64,000 nucleotides of DNA from Niallia sp. NCCP-28 (GCF_023168165.1 NZ_BQYJ01000004.1:124001-188000); one strand, 5' to 3'; counted from the first letter of the stretch, positions 1-8,603 are shown. Notes: generated by a model not told the origin, from the sequence alone. Made by a program: numbers and translations.

Positions 1-319
1 AATATCCCCAAATCCATCGTAAACTGTGCAAACGTAACATACTCCTTTCTACGTGCAGTGATTATTCACAGCTTTAAGGAATCAGCAAACTATTATGGAA
101 CAAACGCCTCCTTTTTTAAAATGCACTAAATAATCTTATTAGGCTAAATGCTTTTCTATGTATGTATTTTGTGTATCTGCTGCTTTCATTTTTAAATTTA
201 ATGGTACTGCCGCTATCACAGAAGCAGCAGAAAGCAAATAATAATTATCAAAAAACCTCTTCGTTCACACTGCCTAAGCAATCTAGAAAAAAGAGCGGCC
301 ATAAATAGCCCCTCTCTGA
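1..319. other. Left edge, no assignable gene
   Basis: I see no convincing gene here. On the minus strand an AAAGGAG-like motif near 47-53 precedes a reading frame that runs off the window edge. The ATG is only one base from the motif, so I do not call a gene. The stretch is AT-rich and ends at the truncated repeat copy starting at 320. Confidence 0.4.
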
Positions 320-384
320 TTTATCACGCACTAACAAGCAGTGGAGGACGTGGAAAACCCTCACTGATTGAAGTTTCGCTTTAT
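320..384 (+). repeat. Truncated copy of the TTTAT-flanked repeat
   Basis: This is the shortest of four related elements. It starts with TTTATCACGCA and ends with CGCTTTAT, so TTTAT marks both ends. The terminal hairpin is present, with CAGTGGAGG pairing with CCCTCACTG across an ACGTGGAAAA loop. The central part seen in the copies at 5678 and 20032 is deleted. It lies just downstream of the stop codon of the decayed GH1 gene on the minus strand, the same placement as the other copies. Confidence 0.65.
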
Positions 385-397
385 TTTATTTAGTCGA

Positions 398-1178
398 TTA
401 AAATCCATTGTCCTCGGCAACTGCCTTAAACCAATGCCCGCTTTTTTTAATTGTTCGTTCACCATCTTGATTTAGATTAACCGATACAAAACCATATCTG
501 TTTTTATAGGCATTTGTCCAAGACCACATATCCATAAATGATATCCCTTCCATTAGAATCTTCTTGAATTGCTTGATGCCCCCCTTTCACATGATCCTGA
601 ATAAACTCAATGCGATAGTCATCTTGAATTATTCCATTTGCATCTCGAAATTTTTCTTCTCCTTCAACGCCCATTCCATTTTCAGAAATAAAATATTCTA
701 TATTTCCATAGTTTTCTTTTAGATTTACGAGAATATTATAGATTCCTTTTCATAAATTTCCCATCCTCTATGTAGATTCATTTTTCGTCCTGGCATAATA
801 TAATTATCAAAATAACGGTCTGGCATAAATGGACTTTCAGGATTAGGCAAATGTTCTTTTGCTTTTACTCGTCTTGGCTGATAATAGTTCACTCCAAAAA
901 TATCTACTGTATTATTTTTAATAATCGTTAAATCGCCATCTTCTATTATTGGCATATAACCCTCTTCTTGCAAAATCTCGACTAATTCCTTTGGAAATTC
1001 TCCTTTTACTGAAGGATCTAAAAATGACCGATTAAAGAAAGCATCTGCAAGTACAGAAGCTTTTACATCAGCAGGATTTTGGCTTCTTGAATACGAAGGT
1101 GTCAAGTTAAGGACAATGCCGATTTTTTCCTTTTTGTTTTTGTTCTTTGTATGCCTTAATTGCTGCCATTATCCCCGC
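398..1178 (-). pseudogene. Decayed GH1 6-phospho-beta-glucosidase remnant
   Basis: Conceptual minus-strand translation gives blocks typical of glycoside hydrolase family 1: KIGIVLNLTPSYSRSQNPAD, DIFGVNYYQPRRV, YFISENGMG (the catalytic nucleophile Glu region), DDYRIEFIQDH, and WSWTNAYKNRYGFVSVN followed by RTIKKSGHWFKAVAE. The blocks are in three frames. There is an extra base in the A-run near 1125, a missing base near 748, and a deletion near 545-560 where the GYHLW and WSW segments are joined. The first half of the usual protein of about 470 residues is absent upstream of about 1178. GH1 enzymes of this type hydrolyse PTS-imported phospho-beta-glucosides. This copy cannot make a working enzyme. 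Confidence 0.85.
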
Positions 1179-1255
1179 CATTTATATAAATCGTTATTCC
1201 TACGCAGTTACATGGAAAGAAGCTTTTTTATTCGCTCTCTTTAATTTAGAAACTG

Positions 1256-1309
1256 AAAAAAGGACAAAACAGCTAGTTTATATGCTAACTAGCTGTTTTG
1301 TCCTTTTTC
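1256..1309. terminator. Bidirectional hairpin terminator
   Basis: A perfect 22-bp stem (AAAAAGGACAAAACAGCTAG and its complement) surrounds an 8-base loop, with T-runs on both strands. It lies just beyond the stop of the short-chain dehydrogenase and should end that minus-strand operon, and it could also stop plus-strand read-through. Confidence 0.85.
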
Positions 1310-1369
1310 TTTACTATCATTTTTTTCAGAATTAATAATCTTAAAACTTCATCTATAATTTTATAAATA

Positions 1370-2134
1370 TTATTTAATAGAATAGCCTCCATCTATTACC
1401 AAATTTTCTCCTGTAATCAGATTAGAAGCATCGCTTGCTAAAAAGACAGCACAAGCTGCTACTTCCTCTGGATACCCAAATCTACCTGCCGGAATTAATT
1501 GTTTCATATCCTCTCCAACTTTTCCTGCCCATGCTTTTTCACCAAGTTCTGTTAATATAACGGTTGGAGAAATAGCATTAACTTTTATATTATATGGAGC
1601 CCATTCTAATGCCAATACTTTTGTCATGGCAACAATTGCCGCTTTGCTTGCACAATAAGCTACATGCCGATCCAGCGCAATAACCGCTGCTTGTGAAGCC
1701 ATATTGATGACGTTTCCACCGCCACTTTTGATCATTTCTTTTCCAACAATTTGAGAAAATAGGAAGGAAGCTTTCACATTTAATTCCATTGTTTTATCCC
1801 AATCGCTTTCTGTTAAATCTTCTGCCTTCTCAAGCAAAGCGACACCTGCTGAATTAAACAATATATCAATTCTTCCAAATATATCTTTTACTTTTTTTAC
1901 ACATGCTTCTATATTATTTTTATTTGTAATATCTGCTTTAATTCCAATGACCCGTTCTGGATGAATCGACTTTGCAATCTCCTCCAGTTCTTCTTTTACA
2001 TCTACAATAGCTACATAAGCGCCCTTTTCTAAAAATAATTCTGCAGTTGCCTTACCAATTCCACTTGCTCCACCAGTTATCACAGCAATCTTATCTGTTA
2101 AATTAAAGTTAATGTCAAATCGGCTTTTTTCCAT
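1370..2134 (-). CDS. Short-chain dehydrogenase, D-threitol dehydrogenase-like
   Basis: This is a 254-residue classical SDR oxidoreductase. The nucleotide-binding motif TGGASGIG lies at residues 20-27, NSAG at 94-97, and the catalytic residues are Ser147, Tyr160 and Lys164 in YCASK. The length is normal for the family. The enzyme would oxidise or reduce a hydroxyl group using NAD(P). It is the last gene of a minus-strand run with glpX, dhaL, dhaK and rpiB. By analogy with the Mycobacterium smegmatis tetritol pathways it could oxidise D-threitol to D-erythrulose. The SDR class is certain; the substrate is inferred from neighbours. An AGAGGAGAG ribosome site supports the start. Confidence 0.8.
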   Translation of the reverse strand: MEKSRFDINFNLTDKIAVITGGASGIGKATAELFLEKGAYVAIVDVKEELEEIAKSIHPERVIGIKADITNKNNIEACVKKVKDIFGRIDILFNSAGVALLEKAEDLTESDWDKTMELNVKASFLFSQIVGKEMIKSGGGNVINMASQAAVIALDRHVAYCASKAAIVAMTKVLALEWAPYNIKVNAISPTVILTELGEKAWAGKVGEDMKQLIPAGRFGYPEEVAACAVFLASDASNLITGENLVIDGGYSIK

Positions 2135-2178
2135 TTATACTCTCCTCTTATCTTAGATTAGATTACTTTTTAAATCGC

Positions 2179-3156
2179 TTAAATAGAGTGCCTCGCTTCA
2201 ATAAATTGATAATTTTTGCTTTCTCCGCCAATTGCCACAAACGAATGAGTTAATCTAGTTGTTCCATCTTTGCTTTTAACACCTTGCAATAGCATGCCAC
2301 TTGTTATCCCGGTTGCTACAAAAAAGCATTCTTCTGATCGAACAATTTCTTCCATTTTAAGCACTTTTGCAGGATCATCGATTCCCATTGTAATACAACG
2401 ATTGTACTCTTCTTCATTTTGCGGCACTAATTTCCCTTGAAAATCACCACCTAAGCATTTTAATGCAGTTGCAGAAATAACGCCTTCTGGAGCACCACCT
2501 GTACCTACAAAAATATCTACATCACTTTCTTCAATGGCTGTTGCAATTGCCGCAGTAATATCCACATCGGAGAAAAGCTTTACACTGGCACCAACAGAAA
2601 AAACTTGTTCTATTAAATGTTGATGTCTTGGTCGATCTTGAATCATAACCGTAAGTTCTTTCACATTTTTATTTAAGGCCCTTGCTACTGCTTGCATATT
2701 CTCTGTCAAAGACCATTCTAAATTAATGCATCCCTTTGCTTTTGGTCCGACTGCTAATTTTTCCATGTACATATCAGGTGCATGCAATAAACTTCCACTA
2801 CTGGATGCAGCGATTACACACAATGAATTATCTTGCCCTTTTGACACTAAAGTTGTACCTTCTACTGGATCAACGGCAATATCCAATGCAGGTCCCTTTC
2901 CTGTTCCAAGTTTTTCTCCAATATACAACATAGGAGCTTCATCCATCTCTCCTTCTCCAATAACAATCAAACCTTGCATATCAATTTGGTTCATTCCTTC
3001 GCGCATCGCTTCTGTTCCTGCTCCATCCGCTAGATTCTTATTTCCTTTTCCAACCCATGGATAGGACGCAATTGCCGCTTTTTGAGATATTTTTAGAAAT
3101 TCCATTGCAAAACTTTGAACAGCACCTTCACTAAATACCATGTTGGAAGATTTCAT
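2179..3156 (-). CDS. glpX: GlpX-type class II fructose-1,6-bisphosphatase
   Basis: The protein has 325 residues from the chosen ATG at 3156, which a GGGGGGG ribosome site precedes at 6-bp spacing. A frame-equivalent ATG at 3171 lies upstream of that site and is less likely. The metal and phosphate motifs of GlpX are present: GEGEMDEAPM near residues 67-76 and DPVEGTT at 96-102. Class II enzymes hydrolyse fructose 1,6-bisphosphate, and several also act on sedoheptulose 1,7-bisphosphate. A GlpX gene inside a polyol cluster is unusual. It may serve as a sedoheptulose bisphosphatase that channels erythrose 4-phosphate, but that is inference. It sits between dhaL and the SDR gene. Confidence 0.9.
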   Translation of the reverse strand: MKSSNMVFSEGAVQSFAMEFLKISQKAAIASYPWVGKGNKNLADGAGTEAMREGMNQIDMQGLIVIGEGEMDEAPMLYIGEKLGTGKGPALDIAVDPVEGTTLVSKGQDNSLCVIAASSSGSLLHAPDMYMEKLAVGPKAKGCINLEWSLTENMQAVARALNKNVKELTVMIQDRPRHQHLIEQVFSVGASVKLFSDVDITAAIATAIEESDVDIFVGTGGAPEGVISATALKCLGGDFQGKLVPQNEEEYNRCITMGIDDPAKVLKMEEIVRSEECFFVATGITSGMLLQGVKSKDGTTRLTHSFVAIGGESKNYQFIEARHSI

Positions 3157-3248
3157 ATTATTCCCCCCCATTTTTTATTCAACACATTGAATAAATATGC
3201 ATAAATTATAGCAACAAACTAATTATTTACTGTTCTAACCGCAGAAAG

Positions 3249-3276
3249 AGGAAAGTATGTTTACGCACTTTCCTCC
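3249..3276. terminator. Hairpin between dhaL and glpX
   Basis: GAGGAAAGT pairs with ACTTTCCTC around a 10-base loop. In the direction of dhaL-glpX transcription the stem is followed only by TTTCTG, so it may be a weak terminator or an RNA-processing or stability element that lowers glpX and SDR expression. Confidence 0.45.
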
Positions 3277-3282
3277 ATTTTT

Positions 3283-3933
3283 TTAAACCGCTTGGGTATC
3301 TTTTACCGTTTCTAAAAAAGCAGAAAGAATAAAATATGCAGATGTAGCTCCAGGATCTTGGAAACCTAGCGATCTTTCTCCTAATCTACTAGATCTTCCT
3401 CGTTTTGATAATAGCTCTTTTGTAGAGAGCATTCCTTTTTCGCCGGCAGAAACTGCTTCTGTAAATGCTGATAAAAAATCATTCGTTAGCATAAAATGAC
3501 TTTTTAATGCTTCTAACGTCGGCTGTAAAGTATCAATCATTGTTTTGTCGCCAACTTCTGCTTTCCCTCTATCCTTCACCCCTTCAATAAAGGCAATCCA
3601 AAAATCTGCCAAATCCTGATCCACTAATTCTGTTTTATTTTGAAAAGCCTTCGATCCTCTTAAGAAACCAGTTGCATATAGGGGACCAACCGAACTTCCA
3701 ACAGCACTTAAAAAAGTTTTTCCAGCAGACACAGCAATTTTTCCACAATCTTGTTCTTCTTTTAAGTCCGTTTTTAATTTTTCATCGATTGCCTGCCAGC
3801 CAATCGACATTGTTACACCATGATCTCCATCGCCTAGCTTTCTATCAAGTTCCGATAGATAGTCTTTTTGCTCTTCAATCATTTCCACTACATTATTAAG
3901 AAACCTTTTTAAATCTTCTGCTGTAAATTTCAT
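3283..3933 (-). CDS. dhaL: Dihydroxyacetone kinase-type subunit DhaL
   Basis: This is a 216-residue nucleotide-binding subunit of the two-part DhaK/DhaL kinase. The ATG at 3933 follows AAAGGAGGAGATTAAA, so it is chosen over the longer frame from 3972, which would overlap dhaK. Asp30, Asp35 and Asp37 in LDRKLGDGDHG match the magnesium-binding aspartates of E. coli DhaL. It pairs with DhaK, which binds the ketose. No DhaM or EIIA-like phosphotransfer gene is present nearby. The pair could therefore use ATP directly, as reported for tetrulose kinases, or use a DhaM encoded elsewhere. In this cluster the substrate is probably erythrulose. Confidence 0.9.
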   Translation of the reverse strand: MKFTAEDLKRFLNNVVEMIEEQKDYLSELDRKLGDGDHGVTMSIGWQAIDEKLKTDLKEEQDCGKIAVSAGKTFLSAVGSSVGPLYATGFLRGSKAFQNKTELVDQDLADFWIAFIEGVKDRGKAEVGDKTMIDTLQPTLEALKSHFMLTNDFLSAFTEAVSAGEKGMLSTKELLSKRGRSSRLGERSLGFQDPGATSAYFILSAFLETVKDTQAV

Positions 3934-3947
3934 TTTAATCTCCTCCT

Positions 3948-4952
3948 TTATCGTTGAACATACATAGCACAATCAGCTGGAGCATCTACTAATTCTTTTA
4001 ATTCGTCATCTAATTTAATCAATGTTACAGAACAGCCGCCCATCTCTAATGAAGTACTGTAGTCACCAACATAAGATCGATGAATCTGAATTCCTTTTTC
4101 CCTAAGAATTTGTTCCACTCTTCGAAACATAATATAAAGCTCCATTCTAGTCGTTGAACCTAAACCATTTACAAGAACAGCTACTTGCTCTCCTTGATCT
4201 AGAGGCATATCTCTTAAAATATCTTCTACCAAACGAGTTGCCACCTCATCTGCAGGCAACAATTCTCCTTTTTCAACACCAGGCTCACCGTGATGTCCAA
4301 GTCCAATCTCCATTTCATTCTCCCCTAATTCAAAACTAGGTTTTCCAGTCTGCGGCAAGGAACATGGTGTTAATCCTACTCCCATAGAACGAGTGTAATC
4401 GTTTGCTTTTGTTGCTACACGAACAACATCTTCTAAAGAATAACCTTTATTAGAAGCAGCTCCAGCAACCTTTGTGATAAAAAACTCTCCTGCAATTCCT
4501 CGACGCTTCTCACTCTCTTCTTTTGGAGCTGAAGCGACATCATCTGTTACTAAAACAGTTCCAACCTCAATTCCAACTTCTAAATCTGCCAATTCAGCCG
4601 CCATGCCAAAATTCATAACATCTCCAGCATAATTTCCATATATGTAAACAACCCCAGCACCTTTATCTATCGCTTTTGTTGCTTCTAAAATTGGATCTGG
4701 AGGTGGAGAAGCAAAAATATTACCTACTGCAACACCATCTGCCATCCCCTCCCCAACATATCCCATAAATGCTGGTTCATGGCCAGACCCTCCTCCAATT
4801 AATACTCCAACTTTATTTTCACGAGTTTTACTAGCTACAACAAGAGAGCGTTTATTCTCTTCTAATTGCTTTACATAATTAGGATAAGCGCTTACATATC
4901 CTTCAATCATTTCATCTACTACATGGTCTGGATTATTTATAAGTTTTTTCAT
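3948..4952 (-). CDS. dhaK: Dihydroxyacetone/erythrulose kinase subunit DhaK
   Basis: This is a 334-residue substrate-binding kinase subunit of normal length. GGGSGHEPAF (53-62, with His58), GNYAGDVMNF (106-115, with Asp111) and GLGHHGEPG (217-225) are present. His221 corresponds to the His that binds the ketose covalently as a hemiaminal in E. coli DhaK. The start overlaps the rpiB stop (ATGA), which indicates translational coupling, and an AAAGGGGG site precedes it. DhaL follows 14 bp downstream. The neighbouring polyol dehydrogenases suggest a C4 ketose (erythrulose) as substrate instead of dihydroxyacetone, but the sequence does not show this directly. Confidence 0.92.
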   Translation of the reverse strand: MKKLINNPDHVVDEMIEGYVSAYPNYVKQLEENKRSLVVASKTRENKVGVLIGGGSGHEPAFMGYVGEGMADGVAVGNIFASPPPDPILEATKAIDKGAGVVYIYGNYAGDVMNFGMAAELADLEVGIEVGTVLVTDDVASAPKEESEKRRGIAGEFFITKVAGAASNKGYSLEDVVRVATKANDYTRSMGVGLTPCSLPQTGKPSFELGENEMEIGLGHHGEPGVEKGELLPADEVATRLVEDILRDMPLDQGEQVAVLVNGLGSTTRMELYIMFRRVEQILREKGIQIHRSYVGDYSTSLEMGGCSVTLIKLDDELKELVDAPADCAMYVQR

Positions 4953-5413
4953 TTTGCAACCCCCTTTAAATACTCTTGCTCTTTATCCATAATCTGCTGC
5001 ACTTTTCTTCCTGAATTTCCTCCTGTAAACTCTGACTCCAAATATGCCTGCACTACTTTTTTTGCTGCTTCCACTCCAATAATTTGGGCACCCATCGTTA
5101 AAATTTGAGCGTTATTGCTTTTTTGAGCACGCTCTGCAGAATAAACATCATGGCATAATGCCGCTCTAATTCCGGGAATCTTTCCTGCTGCAATCGCAAC
5201 ACCAATACCAGTGCCACAAATTAAGATGCCTCTATCAACCTTATTTTTTAAAATTTCATTTCCTACTTCAAATGCAACAGCAGGATAATCTACTTCACTG
5301 CAATTATCTGTGCACCCATAATCAATTACTTCGTGGCCAAGCTCTACTATAAATTTTTTAATAGCTTCTTTCATATCAAATGCATTGTGATCTGAACCTA
5401 TTCCTATTTTCAT
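4949..5413 (-). CDS. rpiB: RpiB/LacAB-family sugar-phosphate isomerase
   Basis: The protein has 154 residues and the full RpiB signature: SDHNAFDMK at 7-15, the active-site Cys66 in CGTGIG, and HDVYSAERAQKSNNAQ at 88-103. RpiB enzymes interconvert ketose and aldose phosphates such as ribulose 5-phosphate and ribose 5-phosphate. In mycobacterial tetritol pathways relatives convert erythrulose 4-phosphate to erythrose 4-phosphate, and that is the likely role here given the adjacent kinase. It is the first gene of the rpiB-dhaK-dhaL-glpX-SDR run. The upstream region carries the operator-like direct repeat at 5515-5535. Confidence 0.88.
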   Translation of the reverse strand: MKIGIGSDHNAFDMKEAIKKFIVELGHEVIDYGCTDNCSEVDYPAVAFEVGNEILKNKVDRGILICGTGIGVAIAAGKIPGIRAALCHDVYSAERAQKSNNAQILTMGAQIIGVEAAKKVVQAYLESEFTGGNSGRKVQQIMDKEQEYLKGVAK

Positions 5414-5470
5414 TGTAGCATGCCATCTCCCTCAATATATAAATATTTTTCTATAATTACCCTTTTCTTG

Positions 5471-5504
5471 ATTATATTTTTTCATTTTTTATTGAAAATG
5501 TCAA
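5471..5504 (-). promoter_or_regulatory. Possible promoter of the rpiB-dhaKL run
   Basis: On the minus strand TTGACA (5499-5504) precedes TATAAT (5471-5476). The 22-bp spacing is too long for a standard sigma-A promoter, so either another hexamer is used or an activator is needed. The operator-like repeat lies about 10 bp upstream. Confidence 0.4.
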
Positions 5505-5514
5505 TATTTTTAAT

Positions 5515-5535
5515 CGTTTATTTTCGTTTATTTTC
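5515..5535 (-). promoter_or_regulatory. Operator-like direct repeat, copy 1
   Basis: On the minus strand two tandem GAAAATAAACG-like units occur. A close match (GAAAAYAAAYG twice) occurs upstream of the zinc dehydrogenase at 8604-8624. Shared placement upstream of both polyol transcription units suggests binding by the DeoR-type regulator encoded at 8772. Confidence 0.5.
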
Positions 5536-5677
5536 ATTTTTTATTTTTTTATAAAAATAAACAGTTCAATCACTCTATTGTTATTATTCATAAAATAGCT
5601 CCATTTATACAAATCTATAAAAACATTAAATAAAAGAGAGACTTGATATAAACTACTGTATCAAGCCCCTCTACTTT

Positions 5678-5828
5678 TTTATCTCGCATTAACAAGCAGT
5701 AAAACCCTTATCTCTTGATTAGAAAAAAACATAAGAAATCTAGCTGGGAGGCCAACTGCCCGTAAAAGCCAGAGTACTTAACCAACAAACAGCAGGGGAT
5801 CCCCCCACTGCTTGAATTTTGACTTTAT
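5678..5828 (+). repeat. TTTAT-flanked structured repeat, copy 2
   Basis: This 151-bp element begins TTTATCTCGCATTAAC and ends GACTTTAT. It shares with the copy at 20032 the segments ATCTAGCTGGG and TGCCCGTAAAAGCC. Its terminal GCAGGGGATCCCCCCACTGC forms a hairpin. Its last bases overlap the stop codon of the MFS gene (5825-5827), so it forms the 3' untranslated region of that minus-strand gene. Length, TTTAT ends and foldable structure resemble the bcr1 repeats of the B. cereus group. I cannot confirm homology without a search. Confidence 0.7.
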
Positions 5829-7099
5829 TGAGCTGTACTCAACTTAGCATTTTCATCTTTTGGAACTTGTATATCTTGTTTTGGAAGATTAACAAAAATC
5901 ATAAGAAATGCACTAAATAAATATAGCCCGGTATAAATCCAAATAATGCCTACTGTACCTACACTTGCAAAAAATAAGCCAACTAGTGCTGGACCGACAA
6001 AGGTACTTAATCCTGCACCTAAATTTAAAATAGACATAGCGGCACCACGTGATTCTGGAGCAAGGGACGGAATCAATGCAGATAGCGGTACATATGCAGC
6101 TAGACATGCACCAAAACAGATGCCAACTAGCGTTGTTGCGAAATAGTTTGCTCCCATAAAATGAGGAACATAATATAATAATGCAGTAAAAATGGCACAA
6201 CCAACTCCACCAAACCACATGATCGTATTTCTCCAGCCTAACTTATCTCCTATAATACCCCATATTAGGTTAAATATTACATTACTAGACCATAAAGCTC
6301 CATATATTTGCAGCCACTCTGTTCGTGTAAAACCGATTTCAATCATATAAGCAGGCAAAAATACAACAAATCCATATGCACCAGCTGTATTAATAGTACG
6401 TACAATTCCACCTAAGCCAACTTTAGGTTTTTCAAACGCAATTGTAATACCTTTTGCAATATATTTAAACATATCTGCCTTTGTTTTAAATTTTTTCTCC
6501 ACGCTATTTTTTTCATTATCTTTATTGATAAAGATTGCTAAAACAGCTCCAAGCACTACAAATATTAACGCACTCCATAATGTTTTCATTTCACCTAAAA
6601 CAGGAAGTGCAAAACTAGAATAATACGCACCTAAAACATTTAGTCCGCCAGCAAATGAAACCCAAAACCATCCTACTGCTGTCCCTAATTTTTCCGTAGG
6701 GGCATAATAAGTCAACCAAACAAGGAAAGAGTATGAAAATAAGGGATATCCAAGTCCTCTCAGTGAGTATGTAGGAATCATCACGGCAAGATTCATGTTT
6801 GGAATACCAACTGTTAAAAAAACCAAAGTACCTACAATAAATAAAACAAATCCAATAGTCATTGCTTTTTTTGGCCCAAGTATTTCAGCTAAAACACCAG
6901 AAAGCCATGCAGCAATAGCAACAGCAAACCCATAAACGCTAAATAAAAGTGCTGATTGCTGAATAGAAAGTCCATTATCAATTAAATAAGATGATAACCA
7001 GCCTTGTTCTAATCCATCTCCCATCATAAACACTAAAACACCAATATATCCTAAGGCCATTTTATTATCCATTCCTAGTTTGGATAAAAAAGAATTCAT
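5825..7099 (-). CDS. MFS permease, RbtT/DalT/CsbX-type polyol transporter
   Basis: This is a 424-residue, strongly hydrophobic protein with about 12 membrane segments. The N-terminal segment with FMMGDGLEQGWLSSYL and the RGLGYPLFSYSFLVWL stretch are typical of the RbtT/DalT/CsbX family, which carries ribitol, D-arabitol and other polyols by proton symport. It follows the zinc dehydrogenase by 83 bp, with a hairpin between them, and precedes the rpiB-dhaKL run. The likely cargo is a C4 polyol such as erythritol or threitol; the cargo is inferred from context. A GGGGG ribosome site lies before the ATG. Confidence 0.82.
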   Translation of the reverse strand: MNSFLSKLGMDNKMALGYIGVLVFMMGDGLEQGWLSSYLIDNGLSIQQSALLFSVYGFAVAIAAWLSGVLAEILGPKKAMTIGFVLFIVGTLVFLTVGIPNMNLAVMIPTYSLRGLGYPLFSYSFLVWLTYYAPTEKLGTAVGWFWVSFAGGLNVLGAYYSSFALPVLGEMKTLWSALIFVVLGAVLAIFINKDNEKNSVEKKFKTKADMFKYIAKGITIAFEKPKVGLGGIVRTINTAGAYGFVVFLPAYMIEIGFTRTEWLQIYGALWSSNVIFNLIWGIIGDKLGWRNTIMWFGGVGCAIFTALLYYVPHFMGANYFATTLVGICFGACLAAYVPLSALIPSLAPESRGAAMSILNLGAGLSTFVGPALVGLFFASVGTVGIIWIYTGLYLFSAFLMIFVNLPKQDIQVPKDENAKLSTAQ

Positions 7100-7134
7100 G
7101 CTTATTCCCCCATTATTTTGTTCTATTTGCTTTT

Positions 7135-7176
7135 AAAAAGCAGTTATTATGGAGATGCCTTAATAACTGCTTTAAA
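7135..7176 (-). terminator. Hairpin between dehydrogenase and permease genes
   Basis: On the minus strand AAGCAGTTATTA pairs with AATAACTGCTT and is followed by TTTTTAAAAG. It lies between the zinc dehydrogenase and the MFS gene and probably attenuates read-through into the permease. Confidence 0.65.
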
Positions 7177-7182
7177 ATTATC

Positions 7183-8307
7183 CTATTCTTTTTCGAAATT
7201 TGGAATTAGAACAACTTTTAGCGACTCTTTGCCGCTCTTCACTAATTCGAATCCTTGTTCAAATTCTTCTAATGGCAACTTATGGGTTACTACACCTTCT
7301 GTTGGCAAATCTCCATTCATAATGCCTTCAATTACTAATGGATAGCAGTATGGGCCTAAGTGGGAACCTAATACATCTAATTCCTTTCTATCACTGATAA
7401 TGCTCCAATCAACAGTTACCGGATCTTTAAATACGCTAAATTCAACGAATGTACCTAATTTGCGGATTAAGGATAATCCTTGTTCAACTGACTTTTGTGC
7501 ACCAGTTGCTTCTATATAAATATCACAGCCGTAACCCTCTGTTAAATCTTTAATAATTTTTTCCACATCATCTCTTAGTGGATTCAAAACCATATCTGCT
7601 CCAAATTTTTTTGCAAGTTCAAGTCGATCATCAAATAAATCAAGAACGATTAATTTACCTGGTCCAGATTTTTTTATTGCACCTACCATGCCTAATCCTA
7701 GCGTCCCAGCTCCTGCAAGAACTACAACATCTCCAAGCTGAATTTTTGCACGTTGAACAGCATGGAAAGAGCAAGCATACGGTTCAATTAATATCGCCTT
7801 TTCAATAGGCAATTCCTCTGGTACATGATAATTAATTGCTTCTTTTGTAAATTTCATATATTCAGCCATACCGCCGTTTACGTTATTTTGAAATCCGTAT
7901 AGATCATGTTTTTCGCACATCCAATATTGACCACGCTTACAAAAACGACAATCCCAACATGGCACTATTTGTTCTGAAATAACACGCTCCCCTACTTTAT
8001 ACCCTTCCACCTTATCTCCTACCGCCACAACACGACCAATAAATTCATGACCTGGAATCATCGGAGCTTTTATATATGCTGGCTGCTTTTCATCTCCCCA
8101 AAAGCTTGGTGCTCCGTCATATGCCTTCGCATCACCTGCACATATGCCACATGCTTCAACTTTAATTAAAATTTCCTCATCAGAAATTTGAGGCACTGAA
8201 ACTTCCTCTAAACGATAGTCTCCTGGTGCGTATGCTACGATAGCTTTCATTGTTTTCGGAATGATTACTTCACTTTGATCTTCGTTTACAACAGTATTCA
8301 TGCTCAT
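7183..8307 (-). CDS. Zinc alcohol dehydrogenase, erythritol/L-threitol dehydrogenase-like
   Basis: This is a 374-residue medium-chain dehydrogenase. Catalytic zinc ligands are Cys56 (GICAGD) and His87-Glu88 (PGHEF). The structural zinc site is Cys117, Cys120, Cys123 and Cys131. The NAD-binding AGAGTLGLG lies at 198-206. The stretches FWGDE, ISEQIVPCW, FCKRGQYWMC and VDWSIISDRKELDVLGSHLGP agree with what I recall of the M. smegmatis erythritol/L-threitol dehydrogenase EltD. It would oxidise a polyol to a ketose such as L-erythrulose. The class is certain and the substrate probable. Its 236-bp leader contains a cre-like site. Confidence 0.85.
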   Translation of the reverse strand: MSMNTVVNEDQSEVIIPKTMKAIVAYAPGDYRLEEVSVPQISDEEILIKVEACGICAGDAKAYDGAPSFWGDEKQPAYIKAPMIPGHEFIGRVVAVGDKVEGYKVGERVISEQIVPCWDCRFCKRGQYWMCEKHDLYGFQNNVNGGMAEYMKFTKEAINYHVPEELPIEKAILIEPYACSFHAVQRAKIQLGDVVVLAGAGTLGLGMVGAIKKSGPGKLIVLDLFDDRLELAKKFGADMVLNPLRDDVEKIIKDLTEGYGCDIYIEATGAQKSVEQGLSLIRKLGTFVEFSVFKDPVTVDWSIISDRKELDVLGSHLGPYCYPLVIEGIMNGDLPTEGVVTHKLPLEEFEQGFELVKSGKESLKVVLIPNFEKE

Positions 8308-8431
8308 TGTACTTATCCCCTTTTATATGTTTTTATAAATCTCTTCATCCAGTTAAAAAGTTTAATTGAATAATAGCAACTGTCAACCTGTCTCTCTTAA
8401 AGTTTCCATCTTCGCTTTTTAAAAGTCTTAA

Positions 8432-8445
8432 AGATAACGCTTTCA
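8432..8445 (-). promoter_or_regulatory. cre-like CcpA site
   Basis: The minus-strand sequence TGAAAGCGTTATCT matches the cre consensus TGWNANCGNTNWCA at 13 of 14 positions. It lies about 100 bp downstream of the promoter at 8551-8580, where bound CcpA could block elongation. It implies catabolite repression of polyol oxidation. Confidence 0.6.
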
Positions 8446-8550
8446 AACGCAGGAATAGTTATTAGCAGATCCCTCCTTAAAAGAAAGAAGTTTTTGTGCC
8501 AAACCAGAATCATTGCTCGCCATATCCATTAGTAGGTTTTGCTTGATTTC

Positions 8551-8580
8551 ATTATAGTATCATCATTATCGTTTAGTCAA
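8551..8580 (-). promoter_or_regulatory. Sigma-A promoter of the zinc dehydrogenase
   Basis: On the minus strand TTGACT (8575-8580) and TATAAT (8551-8556) are separated by 18 bp. The operator-like repeat lies about 20 bp upstream of the -35 hexamer. Confidence 0.7.
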
Positions 8581-8603
8581 ATTATTTTTGTTGTTTTTTT
8601 TCA

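Noticed and set aside
1-60. Gene starting at the left edge on the minus strand
   Set aside because: The candidate ATG is one base from the AGGAG motif and too little sequence is inside the window to judge.
1147-1335. Plus-strand open frame of 62 codons overlapping the hairpin at 1256
   Set aside because: It has no ribosome site, spans a terminator stem, and partly lies antisense to the GH1 remnant.
3672-3899. Plus-strand frame opposite dhaL
   Set aside because: Antisense shadow of a conserved gene, low-complexity composition.
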